Shown here piece by piece: positions 47,738 to 55,751 of a stretch of 64,000 nt of DNA. Source of the stretch: a virus. Made by a program: the position numbers and the translations under genes. The DNA is taken from IMG/VR virus record IMGVR_UViG_3300014501_000015, positions 1 through 64,000 of that record. The stretch is one strand, 5' to 3'. The notes beneath the pieces were generated by a model. It was given only the letters and a program-made list of their open reading frames with translations. It had not been told where the DNA came from and did not search any database. The number at the start of each line of letters is the position of its first letter. The stretch's first letter is position 1.

Positions 47738-47956
47738 ATGTGCAACATCACTGTGGGTCGGTATCCAAAGCCGACCGATGAGGAGCGAGCAGAGATTGAG
47801 GCAGCCAGTCCTGGCTGTCATTGGCCGGCTGACTGTTGGCAGGGATGGATCGAACCCGACGATTTGTCGTGGATTGCATTCATTGACGTCGATGGGAGAC
47901 CGACATTCTTCCTCGATCGTGACCCGGCAACGGGAGCCGTGCTCGAAGCGGCATGA
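47738..47956 (+). CDS. Hypothetical protein, 72 aa
   Basis: GGGAGGAGG upstream. Two cysteines and Trp-rich core (GCHWPADCWQGWIEPDDLSW), then a beta hairpin (IAFIDVDGRPTFFLDRD). No family. Confidence 0.5.
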   Translation: MCNITVGRYPKPTDEERAEIEAASPGCHWPADCWQGWIEPDDLSWIAFIDVDGRPTFFLDRDPATGAVLEAA

Positions 47957-48023
47957 GTGGGCGCAGCCGGGGGATGACCGGCTCTGCGTTATCGCCGGAT
48001 CTTTCCAACGATAGGGAGACACA

Positions 48024-48221
48024 ATGACAGGCATGAACTCAATCGCACTAATCGTGCTCGCGGTCGCCGCGCTCTGCCGCCTGGTGGTGCTGGTGTGGCC
48101 CCCGCCCAAGCTCAAGATACGACGGGTGCTCACGGATCTCGCCTGGTTCCTGTTCGTGACCGGGTTCATTCTCTGGGCGCTCTTCGACTTCTGGATCGTG
48201 GCGCCCGTCGGCCACGGCTAG
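48024..48221 (+). CDS. Two-helix membrane protein (holin candidate)
   Basis: 65 aa with two predicted transmembrane helices (IALIVLAVAALCRLVVLVW and LAWFLFVTGFILWALFDFW) joined by a short basic loop. Size and topology fit class II holins, but it lies in the connector region far from the lysin. Confidence 0.5.
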   Translation: MTGMNSIALIVLAVAALCRLVVLVWPPPKLKIRRVLTDLAWFLFVTGFILWALFDFWIVAPVGHG

Positions 48222-48529
48222 AAACGTTTGCGGTCCCTCTTGGTGGAGATCTTGGTCGCGGCCCAGAGATCTAGGCGAGGATCGCTTCTATGGACGAGAT
48301 GGGCTGCGTCGTGGTGCTTCCGACACAGGGGGATGAGATCCATCAGACGCTCACGACCGAGGTTCTTGTAGGTGCGATGGTGAAGATCGAACTGCTTGTT
48401 TCCACAGACTACGCAATGTTGCGGAAGCCGATTCTGGCGATATCGGGCCTTGACCGCCTTCCAAGCGTCTGAACGGATGTACTCCGCATAACCCCTACGA
48501 TCCACCGTCCTGCGGCCAGGCACGCCCAT
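48218..48529 (-). CDS. HNH endonuclease (antisense)
   Basis: 103 aa. Complete HNH domain: YIRSDAWKAVKARYRQ, CVVCGNKQFDLHHRTYKNLG, DLIPLCRKHHDAAH. Free-standing HNH genes on the opposite strand of structural operons are typical mobile elements. It ends where the membrane protein ends and is followed upstream on the same strand by a DNA-binding protein. Confidence 0.8.
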   Translation of the reverse strand: MGVPGRRTVDRRGYAEYIRSDAWKAVKARYRQNRLPQHCVVCGNKQFDLHHRTYKNLGRERLMDLIPLCRKHHDAAHLVHRSDPRLDLWAATKISTKRDRKRF

Positions 48530-48533
48530 GTCG

Positions 48534-49052
48534 CTATGACCTCGGCAGCAATCCGAGCGAACGACATCGCATGACCCACTTAGCGGCTGCCGACCGGCTC
48601 ACACCCCAACCACGGGCAACGTCGAGCGTGGGGGAGTGCGATCCGTCTTCGACGGTTTTCAGGTAATACCCCGCTACTAGCCGGTAGTGGCCGTTGTCGT
48701 AGAGCAGAGGTCGTCCTTTCTTGTGGGGGCGTAAAGCCGCCGCGGCTTCCCTGACCACGTCAGAGTTCCCAGAGGCGCTCAGAACGGCTCTGAGCGTGTC
48801 CGTGAGGGCTTCTAGCCTTAGTCCTGCGAGGTCGGAGGACCGAAGGGGGAGTGCAGGCCATGGGAGTAGATCGTCAGTCGGATCGCCTGCCGGGCCGAGC
48901 GAGGTCCGAGCCGTACCCGGTTCTTCGGCCCAGCACTCCAATCCCACCAACACTGTCTCGCCAGCTCGCTCGTTGGTATGGAGACCGACCCACAGCGGGC
49001 CGATGTCACGGTCAGGATGTCGAATCCACAGACTCCCTCGTGTATCGGGCAC
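48534..49052 (-). CDS. HTH DNA-binding protein (antisense)
   Basis: 172 aa. The N-terminal 100 residues form an alpha/beta domain (IRHPDRDIGPLWVGLHTNER). The C-terminus is a clear HTH (HSPTLDVARGWGVSRSAAAK, then WVMRCRSLGLLPRS), a type common next to actinobacterial mobile elements. GTG start preceded by a good promoter and almost no leader. May be a regulator expressed independently of the late genes. Confidence 0.6.
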   Translation of the reverse strand: MPDTRGSLWIRHPDRDIGPLWVGLHTNERAGETVLVGLECWAEEPGTARTSLGPAGDPTDDLLPWPALPLRSSDLAGLRLEALTDTLRAVLSASGNSDVVREAAAALRPHKKGRPLLYDNGHYRLVAGYYLKTVEDGSHSPTLDVARGWGVSRSAAAKWVMRCRSLGLLPRS

Positions 49053-49058
49053 GTTTCA

Positions 49059-49087
49059 AGTATACCGCCGTTCCATAAGGGTGTCCC
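49059..49087 (-). promoter_or_regulatory. Minus-strand promoter giving a leaderless transcript
   Basis: GGGACA (49087-49082) and TATACT (49064-49059) are 17 bp apart. Six bases separate the -10 box from the GTG start at 49052, so transcription would begin at the start codon itself. Confidence 0.65.
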
Positions 49088-49143
49088 GAAATAGGGATAC
49101 CGTCCGGCTATCTCGGCCATTCGCCATCGCCCATACTTGCCTC

Positions 49144-49344
49144 ATGCCGCCACCACCCACCGGGCATCTTCGGGTCTACGTCTTCAACAGCGTCGGACCT
49201 TTGCGCGGCCACCGTTGGCAAGATGTCCCCGACACCCCGCGAGTCCGCGGTTGGATCGACGCCGGCCACCTGAGTCTGACCGGCCCGTTCTTCGATGAGC
49301 CTCCGGTCGATCTCCCGGCCCGACGATGCTGTGGTGCGCGATGA
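49144..49344 (+). CDS. Hypothetical connector-region protein, 66 aa
   Basis: RVYVFNSVGPLRGHRWQDVP and GWIDAGHLSLTG; resembles small actinophage proteins between connectors and gp10-like genes. Overlaps the next ATG by 4 nt. Confidence 0.5.
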   Translation: MPPPPTGHLRVYVFNSVGPLRGHRWQDVPDTPRVRGWIDAGHLSLTGPFFDEPPVDLPARRCCGAR

Positions 49345-49793
49345 CCACGGTCGATAGCAGTCGGTATATCGGGGTTCCCGCGCCAGTCATCGCCGCCGCG
49401 CTCGCTGACCTCTCCCAGTGGCACGTCCTCGGGGAACGCATGCTGGCGATGGCGAAGAAGGAATGCCCGGTCGGCAAGAGCCAGGAACTCGGCGCCGGCT
49501 ACGGCAAGGAGTCGGGCGGCGAGCATCTTCGGGATTCGCTCCAGGTTCGCTACGTCTTCTGCCCCGACCCGAGTATCCAGATCGGCTCGACGATGACTCG
49601 CGGCAGCGGCAACGTCTCCGCTCTCGGACTCATCGAGGACGGGACCGACGCGCACGTCATCACCGGTAGCCCGCTGGCGTTCACCTGGGGCGGCAAGCAA
49701 GTGTTCTTCACGACCGTCCATCACCCCGGAACCAAGAAAAACGCGTTCGTTGAACGTGCGATGCGCACTGTGATTCTCGAAGCCGTCACATGA
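49341..49793 (+). CDS. HK97 gp10-like tail completion protein
   Basis: 150 aa. The family pattern is visible: CPVGKSQELGAGYGKESGGE, HLRDSLQV, YVFCPDPSIQIGSTMTRGSG, HVITGSPLAFTWGGKQVFFT, HHPGTKKNAFVERAM. Joins head and tail during assembly. Confidence 0.75.
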   Translation: MTTVDSSRYIGVPAPVIAAALADLSQWHVLGERMLAMAKKECPVGKSQELGAGYGKESGGEHLRDSLQVRYVFCPDPSIQIGSTMTRGSGNVSALGLIEDGTDAHVITGSPLAFTWGGKQVFFTTVHHPGTKKNAFVERAMRTVILEAVT

Positions 49794-50173
49794 CCGATAC
49801 AGAGGGAGCACCTATGACCACTACCAAAGCCCCACCCGCGCCGAAGCCGGTACGCAAGAGTTACCAATCGGCGAAGGATGCCAAGCGCGATACCCCGATG
49901 ATCGTGGAGATCGACGGGACTGAGTTCGAGACACGGCCCGGGCGCGTGCCGGGCACGACGCTCATCGACTTTCAGGGGCTCATGGTCACCCAGGACCCCG
50001 AAGCGATGTGGCAATTCTTTCGGTCGTCATTCGCCACGCCGGAGGAGTATGAGGCGTTCCACGCGTTTCTCCAAGATCCGGTGCGCGAGGTCGATATCAA
50101 TCTCCTGTTCGACATCATCAAGGACATGATCGAATTCGCCGACGGGCTCCCTACCGGGCAGTCCAACTCCTAG
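49790..50173 (+). CDS. Tail assembly chaperone (upstream frame)
   Basis: 127 aa. Pro/Lys-rich N-terminus, then a compact domain (IVEIDGTEFETRPGRVPGTT, QDPEAMWQFFRSSFATPEEY) and ends in the acidic FDIIKDMIEFADG. Immediately upstream of a second ORF and the tape measure gene, the classic position for the lambda G/GT pair. Confidence 0.7.
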   Translation: MTDTEGAPMTTTKAPPAPKPVRKSYQSAKDAKRDTPMIVEIDGTEFETRPGRVPGTTLIDFQGLMVTQDPEAMWQFFRSSFATPEEYEAFHAFLQDPVREVDINLLFDIIKDMIEFADGLPTGQSNS

Positions 50174-50484
50174 CGGGTTGGGCTGCGACCAACTGGCATG
50201 TTCTGGACGCGCGTTGTTTCCCTACCGACCCACTCGATGTTCCCGCGCGCCGGTTGCTCAACCTCGCGCGTCAGATCATCGCCGAGGGCGTGGCATTCGA
50301 TGAGGATGCTCGCACCGCGTTTCACGAAGCCATGTCCTGGCCGGAAGTTGTGGAGGCCGAGCAGATGACCGCGCAAGATCGCTCTGCGCGCCACGCCGCG
50401 CAACTCATCGGCAGTGAGAATGTCGACGCAATGGTGCTTCGGGCGTGGGAGGCCAGGCAGCGCGCTGAGGCAAACGAATCGTGA
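50152..50484 (+). CDS. Tail assembly chaperone frameshift extension
   Basis: In the -1 frame the sequence continues as VQLLAGWAATNWHVLDARCF, PARRLLNLARQIIAEGVAFD and onward with no start codon needed, the usual content of GT-type extensions. The stop of the upstream ORF is at 50171. A candidate slip region is CTCCCT at 50147-50152, where a proline tRNA could move from CCT to CCC. No canonical X-XXY-YYZ heptamer was found. The exact slip point is inferred. Confidence 0.6.
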   Translation, partial: YRAVQLLAGWAATNWHVLDARCFPTDPLDVPARRLLNLARQIIAEGVAFDEDARTAFHEAMSWPEVVEAEQMTAQDRSARHAAQLIGSENVDAMVLRAWEARQRAEANES

Positions 50485-50564
50485 TCATGATCTATACATC
50501 CGAGAAGAACCGGTTGACCGAAGAGGAATACCGTAAGCGAATGTTGGGTGGTGGTTCCCACTGA
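50481..50564 (+). CDS. Small coupled ORF before the tape measure, 27 aa
   Basis: GTGA overlap upstream; reads MIMIYTSEKNRLTEEEYRKR and a short Gly-rich tail, ending 2 nt before the tape measure GTG. Possibly a chaperone-related microprotein. Confidence 0.35.
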   Translation: MIMIYTSEKNRLTEEEYRKRMLGGGSH

Positions 50565-50566
50565 CC

Positions 50567-53500
50567 GTGATCGGGGAACTTTGGGTCGCAGTACGACCTG
50601 ACACCTCCGGCTTCAGCTCTCAGTTAGAAGGTGAACTGGACTCCGTCACCAACAGCGGCGGCATCACCGGAGGATTGGTGAAGATGGGCGCGGTCGTTGC
50701 CGGCGCCGTCGTCGCGGTCGGGGTTGCATCGGTCGTTCTCGCCGAGAAGTTCCAATCGGCCACTGCGTCCATCGCCATCGCCGCGGGCATCCCTATCGCC
50801 GCGGCTCAGAAGATCGGCGCCGCGTTCCAAACCACCATCGGTACTACCGAGTTCAGCGCCATCACTCTCGCCAACGCCTACGCGGGAGTTGCCGGGCAAC
50901 TCGGGGAGATGCAGGGTAAGGCACTCACCGCCAGCCAGGCGCTCGCCTTTATGAAGACGACGTCCGATCTGGCCGAAGCTAGCGGCGAGAGTCTGGGGGC
51001 CGCGACCACCACGCTCACGAACGTCATGCAGGCATTCCAGATCCCGGTGAAGGACGCAAGCTCAGCGTCGAATGAGTTGTTCAACACGTCCCGGCTGACC
51101 GGCGTAGGTCTTGATTCTCTGGGGAGCACCGTTGACAAGTTGAAGGCCAAGCTCGGCGTCGCCGCTCCGACGTTGGGCGACCTCGGCACCCTGCTCGTCG
51201 ACCTCCAAAACCACGGGGTCCAAGGGGCTCGCGGTCTGATGGTGGTGAACACCGCGATGACCACTCTTCTCAAGTCAGCTGACACCGTCGCCCCGGCGGT
51301 AGCTAAGACGGTCGATGCGGCCACAACGAAAGCGACGGCCTCGTCGGCGGCTCTCGCCAAGGCACAGACGTCGCTGTCGCAGAAGCAGGCCGAACTCGCG
51401 GGTAAGACCTCGCTGACCGTCACCCAGCAGATATCCCTCACCAATGCTACGACGGCGGTTACTGACGCCACGCAGAAGAACACTGCGGCCCAGGCGGCGC
51501 TCACCGTGGCACAGAACGGGTTGTCCCCGACCCTCTCCGCCACCGTGGCCGGCGCGCAGCAACTCGGGCTGAATGTATTCGACGCCTCGGGCAAGTTCGT
51601 CGGCATGGGTAGCGTCATCGCTCAACTCCAACCCAAACTCGCCGGGCTAACTCAACAGCAGCAACTCCAAGCCCTCGCCACGGTGTTCGGTACGACTGCG
51701 AACAAGGCGCTACTCGCTACAGTCCTCGCCGGCCCCGCGGCTTACAACGCTGCGGCGGCGGCGGCGAATAAGACGGGCACAGCCCACGCGGCGGCGGCGA
51801 AGCAGGCTGCCACCCTCAAGGTCACCATCGAAACGATGAAGGCCACACTGTCCGACCTCGGGGTGAAGCTCGGCCAGGTGCTGCTCCCGACGATCACGAA
51901 ACTGGCTACTTTCCTCGCCAAACTGGCCAACGAGTTCCTGCACAACAAGACAGCGATGGAGGTCGTAGGTGCCATCATCGGCGGCGTTCTAGTCACCGCG
52001 CTCGGAGCCTTGGCTGTAGCGGTAGGCGGCGTCGTCCTTTCGGTGGCCCCATTCATCATCGCTATCGCCGCGATAGCCCTGGCCGCCATTGAGTTGAAGG
52101 AGCATTGGGCGGAAGTGTGGGGTGAGGTCAAACGGATCTTCGACGACGTGTCGCACTTCCTGACATCAGGGTTCGGCACCCTCGCCCTGTTAATCGTCGG
52201 CGGTCCTCTCATCGGGGGTCTCATCGTTCTCGCCCTCCACTGGCGGGAGGTATGGGACGGGATGCGGGACGTGTTCGATCCCTTGCGGGATGCGGTCGAG
52301 GATACTTGGAACGTCATCAGCGACATCTTCTCCACCGCGTTTGGAGTCATCGACGCCGTCGTCAAGTTCTTCTGGCCGGCTATCGTCGGCTACTTCCGGG
52401 CCTACTTCGACATGATCAAGGGGATCACCACCGCGGCCTTCGACATCATCAAGGCGGTATTCAAGGTGGCGTTCGGCGCCATTACCGTTGTGGTGCGGAC
52501 GGCGTTCGATCTCATCAAGGCGGCGGTCAAGATTCCACTCGACGTCATCGTGGGGATTGTCAAGATATTCCTCGACCTCGTGACTGGCCATTGGAGCAAG
52601 GCGTGGCACGACCTTCTCGGCATCTTCACCGGTATCGGTAAGACCATCGAGGGCGCGGTGCGTAACGTGTTCGCCAACATCGTCGGCTTCGTCCTTGGCT
52701 CGGTGAAGACCCTTCTCGACGCGGGGCTCAAGGCGGGCATGTCCATCATCAACGGAATCGTCAATGGACTCATGGCCGCTTGGCACGGGGTCAACGCATT
52801 CTTCGGTGGGATACCCGGCAAGATCGGGGCCTTCTTCGTGGATGCCGCCAAGTGGCTACTCAATGCCGGCGAGCAGCTCATCATGGGACTCATCAAGGGA
52901 GCGGTCGAAGCGCCGTTGAAGGGGTTAGAGAAGATCGGCAAGTCCATCATCGGCAAGGTATCTGGCATCTTCCACGTCCTCTCCCCGTCGAAGGACACCG
53001 AGTTCATCGGCAAGGGGTTGGTAGACGGGATCACCCAGGGCATGAAAAATACGGCAGCCGATGTGAGTCAGTTCACCAAGGTATTCGACAAGATCATGCC
53101 GGCATTGAAACAGCTAACGACTGACATGGCAACGATCTTGAAGAATGGGATGGGTCCGGCCGGACTGGCAGTTGCTGGCTTCGGTACAGCAGTAGTGCAA
53201 GGGATTGACAAGGCGCTTACCCCAGCCCTGGCCGAGGTCAAGAAGTTCGGTGTGGAACTAACTAATGACATCGAGACGCCGTTGGTCAAGGCGGTCAAGG
53301 CAGTCGGGTCCTTCGGCATCTCATTTCTCAGTGGATTCAAGGCACTTGCTGATGCCCTGGCAATCGCTAAAGCATGGGGTCCACAAATCAAGGGTGCGCT
53401 GGGCAACGTCGAGATAAGTGTCAACGAATGTCTGCTCAAGCTGGAGGTTGACGCCCTAACCGCGGGCAAGGCGATCATGCTGGCCCTGGCCAAGGGAATG

Positions 53501-53992
53501 ACCCAGGGAGCTAGCGCCATCAAAACGGCACTTAGTTCCGTGGCAGTGTCTCTTGCTGTTGTCTCATCGGCGGCAGACAAGAGCGGGACGGGACATGCCG
53601 AAGTGTCCGCGCTGAAGACGTTGGTCGACAACAACAAGCTCGGGTTCACTCAACTGACCACGGTGAGCCGACTGACGCAGATGCAGTTGTCATCGATCCT
53701 TGAGCGCGAGGTCGCTGGGATGACCAGTTTGATTGCCTTGACCCACGGGAGTTTCACCACGCTCACGAACGACATCACCCGCTGCCTTAGCGCGGAGGAT
53801 GCCACGTTGGTGAGTATGTTGTCGGTGGATCGTTTGGCCTTGAACGAGAGTCGGCAGCAGACGGTATTGCTGAAACGCATTGCATTGGACTTGGAGAAAC
53901 CGCAGACGGTGGTCGTGAAGCCGACGCCTGGTACTCCTTCAACCGCGACGCCTAAGGCGGGCGCATCCTCCCTAGCATCGGCCATCCTGTGA
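50567..53992 (+). CDS. Tape measure protein
   Basis: 1141 aa, the longest gene. N-terminus ELWVAVRPDTSGFSSQLEGE is characteristic. The protein is Ala-rich and helical, with hydrophobic segments at about 465-510 and beyond, and a central region of FDLIKAAVKIPLDVIV-type repeats. At about 0.15 nm per residue it predicts a tail near 170 nm. GTG start. Confidence 0.9.
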   Translation: MIGELWVAVRPDTSGFSSQLEGELDSVTNSGGITGGLVKMGAVVAGAVVAVGVASVVLAEKFQSATASIAIAAGIPIAAAQKIGAAFQTTIGTTEFSAITLANAYAGVAGQLGEMQGKALTASQALAFMKTTSDLAEASGESLGAATTTLTNVMQAFQIPVKDASSASNELFNTSRLTGVGLDSLGSTVDKLKAKLGVAAPTLGDLGTLLVDLQNHGVQGARGLMVVNTAMTTLLKSADTVAPAVAKTVDAATTKATASSAALAKAQTSLSQKQAELAGKTSLTVTQQISLTNATTAVTDATQKNTAAQAALTVAQNGLSPTLSATVAGAQQLGLNVFDASGKFVGMGSVIAQLQPKLAGLTQQQQLQALATVFGTTANKALLATVLAGPAAYNAAAAAANKTGTAHAAAAKQAATLKVTIETMKATLSDLGVKLGQVLLPTITKLATFLAKLANEFLHNKTAMEVVGAIIGGVLVTALGALAVAVGGVVLSVAPFIIAIAAIALAAIELKEHWAEVWGEVKRIFDDVSHFLTSGFGTLALLIVGGPLIGGLIVLALHWREVWDGMRDVFDPLRDAVEDTWNVISDIFSTAFGVIDAVVKFFWPAIVGYFRAYFDMIKGITTAAFDIIKAVFKVAFGAITVVVRTAFDLIKAAVKIPLDVIVGIVKIFLDLVTGHWSKAWHDLLGIFTGIGKTIEGAVRNVFANIVGFVLGSVKTLLDAGLKAGMSIINGIVNGLMAAWHGVNAFFGGIPGKIGAFFVDAAKWLLNAGEQLIMGLIKGAVEAPLKGLEKIGKSIIGKVSGIFHVLSPSKDTEFIGKGLVDGITQGMKNTAADVSQFTKVFDKIMPALKQLTTDMATILKNGMGPAGLAVAGFGTAVVQGIDKALTPALAEVKKFGVELTNDIETPLVKAVKAVGSFGISFLSGFKALADALAIAKAWGPQIKGALGNVEISVNECLLKLEVDALTAGKAIMLALAKGMTQGASAIKTALSSVAVSLAVVSSAADKSGTGHAEVSALKTLVDNNKLGFTQLTTVSRLTQMQLSSILEREVAGMTSLIALTHGSFTTLTNDITRCLSAEDATLVSMLSVDRLALNESRQQTVLLKRIALDLEKPQTVVVKPTPGTPSTATPKAGASSLASAIL

Positions 53993-53997
53993 TGAGA

Positions 53998-54105
53998 TCA
54001 GTCGACGTGCGCCCAGGTCTTGCGAGCGAGAACACGCTGCACGGCGGACCACGTCACAGAGAAGTGGTCCGCTACGTCCCAACATTGTACATCGGTGTTG
54101 GGCCG
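53998..54105 (-). pseudogene. HTH tail remnant of a homing endonuclease (antisense)
   Basis: The minus strand reads WDVADHFSVTWSAVQRVLAR, then KTWAHVD and a stop. This is the HTH that commonly terminates phage HNH homing endonucleases. No HNH core or start remains. It fills the 127-bp gap between the tape measure gene and the next gene. Confidence 0.5.
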
Positions 54106-54119
54106 CGTACTGAAAGCAG

Positions 54120-55061
54120 GTGGTTCTAATCAACGCGTTCTCGATGCCGGATTACGTCATCACCGGCACGCCAAGTGGTGGCACCGAAGCCGAGGTGACT
54201 TTCAATAGCAATACCCCTGACATCTTCGGGTCTTACTATTTCCTTGACGGTGATGTAACCGGGCTCGACTCACCAGATATGCGTATGACAATGCTTACGA
54301 AAATCGGCAACGACGTGGACGCCGAAGGCGAGATCCCCGCCGACCTCCACTATCGGGGACGGTCACTGCAATTCAGCCTGTTCGTGGAATGCACTTCGGA
54401 GGCAGAGCGCGAGAACTCCAAGCTCCTGCTCGCCCAGGTGGTCAACACATCAGCGGTTACCTTCGTGGTCAACGGAGATGTCCCTAAACAAATGAACTGC
54501 GTACGAGCCGGCAACACCAACACCGGCAAGCTCACGATGATCGACCAAGGGCGCACGACCAAGCAGTCAGTTACGCAGCCGTCGCCGGGTGTCGAGTGGG
54601 GCGTTCCTGCTGGCACCGACATCTTCCCGTTCCACGCCGATGTCGAGTTGTACGCCCAGGATTCATTCCTCTACGCCGTCACCGCTGTCGTCCTCCCGTT
54701 TGAGGACGGCACGATGGACTTCACCAACCCTGGCACCTACCCGAGCATGAACGCTCTCATCACGTTCCTCGGTACCGCGGGTGCTGGCCCCATTGAAATC
54801 AGCACACCCGAACGGACGATGACCCTTATCGTGCCCGCGGTTCCGGCTGGTGCTCCTGCTCTCGGGCCGATTCCGAACCTGCTCACCATCGACCTCTATG
54901 ACAAGTTGATCTACGACACGAGCCTCGGATCACTGTTCGGCAACAGCTACTACCTTCGAGATTTGAGAACGCCCTGGCTCCGAATCCCTACCGGACTAAC
55001 TGCACTAACGACCTCCCCGCCACAGCCCGGCTCGCTCACCTATCACCCATGCTGGCTCTAG
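54120..55061 (+). CDS. Minor tail protein (distal-tail-like)
   Basis: 313 aa following the tape measure. Beta-rich (DYVITGTPSGGTEAEVTFNS, FLDGDVTGLDSPDMRMTM) with LHYRGRSLQFSLFVECTSEA and a C-terminal ENLLTIDLYDKLIYD-like segment, as in Dit-type proteins. Start GTG 54120 or ATG 54144. A neighbouring HNH remnant may have altered the 5' end. Confidence 0.6.
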   Translation: MVLINAFSMPDYVITGTPSGGTEAEVTFNSNTPDIFGSYYFLDGDVTGLDSPDMRMTMLTKIGNDVDAEGEIPADLHYRGRSLQFSLFVECTSEAERENSKLLLAQVVNTSAVTFVVNGDVPKQMNCVRAGNTNTGKLTMIDQGRTTKQSVTQPSPGVEWGVPAGTDIFPFHADVELYAQDSFLYAVTAVVLPFEDGTMDFTNPGTYPSMNALITFLGTAGAGPIEISTPERTMTLIVPAVPAGAPALGPIPNLLTIDLYDKLIYDTSLGSLFGNSYYLRDLRTPWLRIPTGLTALTTSPPQPGSLTYHPCWL

Positions 55062-55062
55062 C

Positions 55063-55131
55063 ATGGCGAACCCCGGCCCGTGTCTGATCCGTAAACAGTT
55101 GATCTTCGAGGAAGGCGCACGATGGGACTAA
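55063..55131 (+). CDS. Tiny ORF before the fibre-like gene, 22 aa
   Basis: MANPGPCLIRKQLIFEEGAR and two residues, overlapping the next ATG by 10 nt. Carries the GAGGAAGG site of the following gene. May only couple translation. Confidence 0.25.
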   Translation: MANPGPCLIRKQLIFEEGARWD

Positions 55132-55748
55132 TCGCAGCCACTCTTGAATCGCTCACCAAGACGATGACTCAGGACATCGCCTTCTCGGAGGCCGAGTTGT
55201 GGGTCAGCTTGCACAGCGCCGACCCGGCCGGCACCGGAGCGAACGAGGTCACGACTGGGACCGGAGCCAACGCTCGGCAGCAGCCCGCCTACACCGGCTC
55301 AGGGGGGACCGACTCCAACGCGCTCGACACGGTATTCACCCTCGCCGCGGTCACCGTGACGTGGATCGGCTACTGGACGGCGCAGACCGGCGGCACGTTC
55401 CTCGGCGGGTTCCCGTTGGTGGGCGAAGGCTGCGTTCTCGCCACCGCGTCCGGCTCGACGTTGCTGACCTGCCCCACTCACGGGCGCTCGGTCAATGACC
55501 CCGTCCGGCTCTTCACCCTCCCCGGCTCGGCGGTCAGCGCCATCCCTGCGGGGTTCACCGCCGACACGCTCTACTACGTCGTCGCGGTTGCCAGCGCCAA
55601 CGTTCTCGAACTTGGTTCCACCATCGGTGGGTCACCCATCACGGCCAGTGGCCCCGGTGGATGTGGCATCTTCCTCGATGAAGGGGTCTACACGGAGACC
55701 GGAACTCTCACGTTCCCGATGGGCCTCTTGGCTTACGCGACGAGCTAG
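55122..55748 (+). CDS. Phage tail fibre-like protein, 208 aa
   Basis: ELWVSLHSADPAGTGANEVT and ARQQPAYTGSG followed by VTVTWIGYWTAQTGGTFLGG match a widespread small phage tail/fibre family. The C-terminal half includes a beta-module (about 110-185). Located between Dit-like and hub proteins. Confidence 0.65.
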   Translation: MGLIAATLESLTKTMTQDIAFSEAELWVSLHSADPAGTGANEVTTGTGANARQQPAYTGSGGTDSNALDTVFTLAAVTVTWIGYWTAQTGGTFLGGFPLVGEGCVLATASGSTLLTCPTHGRSVNDPVRLFTLPGSAVSAIPAGFTADTLYYVVAVASANVLELGSTIGGSPITASGPGGCGIFLDEGVYTETGTLTFPMGLLAYATS

Positions 55749-55751
55749 CTG

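Noticed and set aside
47778-48014. Alternative frame over the 72-aa gene at 47738
   Set aside because: The 47738 frame has a strong GGAGG site and balanced composition; the alternative has neither.
48721-49344. Extended plus-strand ORF through the antisense HTH gene
   Set aside because: Only the part from ATG 49144 has protein-like composition; upstream it mirrors the minus-strand gene, which has its own promoter.
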